DNA from: Zygnema cylindricum
Taxonomy: Eukaryota > Streptophyta > Zygnematophyceae > Zygnematales > Zygnemataceae
Reading direction: 5' to 3'
Length of the DNA: 43,939 bases
Assembly (NCBI GenBank): GCA_037447655.1
Contig: JBBHKE010003069.1
Location: 169,836 to 213,774, forward strand
The position numbers and the translations under genes are program-made. Positions 40,329 to 43,939 of the stretch are shown piece by piece. The stretch's first letter is position 1. Every line of letters begins with the position of its first letter. The notes under the pieces were generated by a model that was not told where the DNA came from, searched no databases, and saw nothing but the letters and a program-made list of their open reading frames with translations.

Positions 40329-41150
40329 TGTTGAAATTGGAAATCTTTACTCAGTAGATAGAGCTGTGAGGAGGAATTAAGGACTTAGAATATTTTAGCA
40401 AATGAAAACCTGTAATACTTACCTCAAATAGTGTTACAGTAACATAAGACTAAGAAAGTGTACTGTACAGCCAGTAGGACACGCATCGGCAGGAAAAGGT
40501 GTTGCAGATTTCACGGAGTTGCGCCGATGACCAATTACATGTGTTTGGAGATTAACGCGCGGATTGATGAAATCGGACGAAAGGAATGCAAACCGCATAT
40601 CTGGAAAAGTATGGTATGGTCAGCCAAGAATGGCCGTTGATTCACATCGAATTGTTAGACGCAATGCAGAAGGGACCACAAATGACGAAGCACACTTGGA
40701 CGGTATCAGGTGCTTCGTACTTCACGACAACAGTCAGCCGAATGCTATGGACCACTGCTGACTAAGCGCCAGGAACATTGAATGTACGGCCTTCTATTTG
40801 TAAATATCTAGAAACAAGGTTTTGTAGTTTAGCTAATTTAAAATAGTGTTGCACTAGTCAGATTTAGAGAAAAGGCAAAATTAGGTTTTGGAAGTTTTCT
40901 TAGAATTGTAAGTACAGTTTTAGTACTTTGTCGTAGCATAAAACAATACTATAGTACAATCATTTAAATTAGTGTGACCAGTAGATACTCACTGTGAGTG
41001 TATAGTTTAGGACTTAGACAAATTGTGATTATCTAAGTCTTGGGATATTAATGAACTAAGGCAGTTTTTGTGAAAATGCAGTGTGAATATCTTATGGTTG
41101 GCTTGATCAATTAAGTTGAATCTTTGTAGAGTGATTCTACATTGTGCTTA
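40329..41150 (+). repeat. Copia E 3' LTR (right end uncertain)
   Basis: It begins TGTTGAAATTGG after the polypurine tract GATTTAAGGGAG (40317-40328). No second copy exists in the window, so the end is not fixed; candidates lie between 41130 and 41190. No coding sequence is recognised. It is AT-rich toward the right. Confidence 0.65.
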
Positions 41151-41318
41151 AATTTGTTATGCAAAATTTGAGTCTGCATAGATCACTGAGTTGCATTCTA
41201 TCACATCCTTAAGTTGGTTGTTGAGTAGGGTGCTTGTTAGCTTCTGCTTTAAATGTCTACTTCCACTACTACTGCTTCTGTGTCTCCTCGTGTTACTGTG
41301 GTTGTAGAACAACAAGGG
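41151..41318 (+). other. Short segment, possible leader and gag start of a second copia E-type element
   Basis: After the copia E LTR, ATG at 41253 opens 25 codons starting MSTSTTTASVSPRVTVVVEQ, which resembles a copia gag start. Coding is then cut by copia F sequence at about 41318. This is weak evidence; it could be chance. Confidence 0.25.
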
Positions 41319-43836
41319 TTCCACGGCTGAGTCCTCCTCGGTTTGATTTGTACCTGCAAGATCATCATCTTCTCGAAAACTTGGATATTCAGGAAGCTCA
41401 AAGTCATCGGAATTTTTTGACTGAAATCTGATTTTGACCGTCGTTCTATGTTTAAAAGGATCAATGGATTTCCCTTCATCCATGACCACTAGATGCTTTA
41501 CTAGGATTATATCTTCTCTCTTGAGATCATAAACTCTATATCATTTTACATCTTCATCATATCCTAACAAATATCGTGGTTTCCTTTCAGATCCAACTTC
41601 CAATTTGACTGATGTGTGTTTAGGCTGAATACTTGAATACCGAAAAACTTTAAGTGTGAAACATTTGGTTTCGGCCAGTCCATCTTTTATAAGGAGTTTG
41701 GCCTTTTACTATCGAGGTAAAAACTTTATTCTTGTGATAATTTGCACAGTTCATAGCTTCGACCCAAAATCTTCTTCCTATTTTCTTATTTGAGAGCAAA
41801 TTCGTAGCACTATCACTTGGAGTTCTATTTAACCTCTCAACTACACCATTCTGCTCCGGATTTTAGGAATTGTCTTTTGGTGTTGCACTCCATATTCTCT
41901 TAGAAAATCCTCAAACTGATAGGAGGTATACTCTCCCCTATTATCACTTCTTACTCTCTCAATAGGGGTTTCATGGAGTTTCTCACTCCATGCTTTATAT
42001 TCCTTAAAAACCTGTGGGGCCTTTGATTTATTTTTCAAAAAATACACTCTAGAGTATCGAGACCAATCGTCATTGATTGTCATCATAAACCTTTTACCAC
42101 CGGGTGTAGGCACTTTAGCCGATCCCCAAATATCAGTGTGTACCAAGTCTAACATTTTTTCCCCTTTATAATTGGCTTCTTTTAGGAAAGGTAAACTGTG
42201 TGCTTTACCTTGAGCACAACCACTAGAGTCACTTAGGTTTTCACTTTCTCCGAACTGAATTCCTTCAACTATTCCCATCTTTTTCATTGCTTTTAACTTC
42301 TCTAAATGCACATGTCCAAGCCTCTTATGCCACAACATAATATCATGAACACCAGCATAGTGAGGTTTCTTCTTTTCATTGCTTAAAATCAGCCTAAACA
42401 TCCCTTGGCTACCCTTTTCAGCAGTGAAATAAACTTCCTCCTCAAAGCTAGTAGTAAAGGTTCCATTCCTAGTGCTAGTTTTAAAACCCTTATCATCTAA
42501 CACAAACGTTGAGATGAGGTTTTGGATTAACTGTGGAATAAACAACACATCACAGAATGTCACCATGGATGTCTTTCCCTCCACTAAGACTTTCAGATTT
42601 ACCGATCCTACCATAGTAGAAGTGACTACCCTCCCATCCCCATACTCTATCTCTACGATGGGAATCTTTCTCATCTTAGTGAACAAGTGTTTATCCTTAC
42701 ACATGTGCATGGAGGCACCGGAATCAAAAATCCAACATCCTTCACCTTTCAAACCTCCAAAAGCACATTTTTGCTCTCAACGAATGTCGACCTCGGTTTT
42801 TGCCTCGAACTCCTCATCCACGGAGAGCTCACCATCCTTGTCCTCGGATTCCTTCTCGTGTACCTGAGTCATAAGAGCCTTTTCTTTCCTCGTGGAGGTC
42901 CACCGATCTGCCCCTTCTTTAATTTAAGTTCGCTAAGCTTAGTGCACTCCGCCATATAGTGCCCTGGTTTCTTACAAAAATGACACAAACCTTTGGGAGC
43001 CCTTGGTCCAAACTCCTCGGTCTTATTTTTTTGCCCCCCCACCCTCTATAATTTCCGACCGGTTTCTTAGAATCGTTGTTTCTCCAATCGGTCCCAGTTG
43101 CCTAGGCTTGCCCACTCTTTCCTCCCCTTCGGATCTCAATTGTGTTCTCCCTAACAAGAATCATCCTTACCACTAAATTCCATATCCACCTTGAGTGTGG
43201 CAAGTCCTGCACATGGTTGACTATGTTCTTGAACTCATCTGGTAACTTCATGAGCAAGCAGTTAACCTTCATTTTTTTAGTTTCAACCTGTCTAGCACTC
43301 TCTAGATCCATGAAAAGTGTTGCGAGCTCATTACAAAAATCCAACATCTTCCCCCCCTTGTATACATATGCGTTAATTTTTTGATTAGCCAACTGTTGTT
43401 GCCAAATCGTACCACTTCGATACATCTCTATGAGAGCCACCCAATGATCGGATGCCCTCTCTACTTGTAAATGAGGAGATGCAAGCCCTTCTGTAAGATG
43501 ACGGAGGATGAACTGCTTTGCCCCCATATTGTTGTAGTCCAATGTATCGGTATCATTCTCCTCGTTCCTTGGAATAGGTGACATGAATGCCGAACCGGTT
43601 ATTATTGGTGTGATCGTCTCCTTCTCCTTTCCTTTGTCCACTACCTCCCTTTCCTTTGTCTCCTCCGTTGGAGATGGACTTGCATCTCTAGTGAATCGTC
43701 TTCCTGTAAACCATGGCGGGATCTTTAGACTGGATGGAATCCTCACCCGTCCACTCACTATTCCCCAAATATGTTTCTCACCTAGAGCTCTTGTCATCAT
43801 ACTTTCCTTGTATTTGTTGAATTTTGTGGGCCTCAC
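41319..43836 (-). pseudogene. Copia F: truncated copia B-type gag, protease, integrase
   Basis: On the minus strand, gag covers 43836-43102 (KHIWGIVSGRVRIPSSLKI; ERASDHWVALIEMYRSGTI; GGKMLDFCNELATLF). The zinc knuckle region is near 42990 in a disturbed frame. Protease and integrase cover 42752-41841 with intact IFDSGASMHMCKDKHLF, HKRLGHVHL, VHTDIWGSAK and VRSDNRGEYTS. A frameshift after IPK near 41860 precedes the conserved Asn-Gly-Val region, and the linker (41489-41319) stops at DSAVEP. RT and RNase H are missing. It is close to copia B in sequence but has a different gag N terminus, without the MGPPS/PBS segment. Confidence 0.88.
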
Positions 43837-43939
43837 TCATCTTGCAACAATCTAGCTTCACAAAGCAAAAACTCTCTCACAGGTCACTCAAGAATCTTCC
43901 GAAGCCACAAAGAATTCACTCACAAAGTAAAAGCACACT
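43837..43939 (-). other. Upstream of copia F gag, possible LTR end or leader
   Basis: The remaining 103 bases read on the minus strand toward GCTAGATTGTTGCA just before the gag region. TTGCA could be an LTR end. The half-tRNA PBS of copia B and C is not present. The window ends before a second copy could be seen. Confidence 0.3.

Noticed and set aside
1-43939. CRISPR arrays, rRNA genes, bacterial operons, host single-copy genes
   Set aside because: No regularly spaced short repeats, no rRNA-like sequence and no non-transposon coding region were found in reading the window.

Overview
This 44 kb window is a eukaryotic nuclear repeat region built almost entirely of nested LTR retrotransposons. 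I find no host gene. The best fit is a streptophyte (land plant or charophyte alga). Two copia elements carry primer-binding sites that match the plant form of the tRNA-iMet anticodon arm, the Ty3/gypsy chromovirus type fits a plant, and every LTR family carries a CACGTG G-box. I cannot name the species.

Layout. (1) 1-650 and 7398-9010: copia A (minus strand), split by an intact-ended gypsy (gypsy 1, plus strand, 656-7392, duplication TTATG). Gypsy 1 has gag, a probable -1 frameshift site, pol with a chromodomain, and an extra non-env ORF3 after pol. (2) 9011-10779: a composite of a 1178-bp LTR (LTR-X) flanked by two copies of a ~287-bp repeat (R). (3) 10780-18847: the remarkable gypsy D (minus strand). 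Its order is gag, protease, a cytosine-5 DNA methyltransferase, reverse transcriptase, RNase H and integrase with a degenerate PHD-finger-like tail. Two LTRs have landed in it (11218-12399 in integrase, about 16108-16878 in the methyltransferase). (4) 18848-22076: the 5' part of an LTR-X element (D1: LTR, leader, proline-rich ORF1). (5) 22077-37582: a second LTR-X element (D2), split by copia B (22123-28574, minus, young, nearly intact) and copia C (30493-36715, plus, decayed). (6) 37583-43939: an LTR fragment, the 3' half of copia E (plus), and a truncated copia F (minus).

The window holds three different ways of priming reverse transcription. Gypsy 1 has a normal PBS for the 3' end of tRNA-iMet. 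Copia B and C have PBSs for the tRNA-iMet anticodon arm (half-tRNA priming). LTR-X elements appear self-primed in the Tf1 manner: the sequence just inside the 5' LTR is complementary to the predicted mRNA 5' end. The methyltransferase-bearing gypsy and the self-priming arrangement are the two observations most worth pursuing.

Nearly all coding regions are decayed by nonsense changes, small frameshifts and insertions. Copia B is the closest to intact, with one open frame of about 1453 codons broken by two TAGs.
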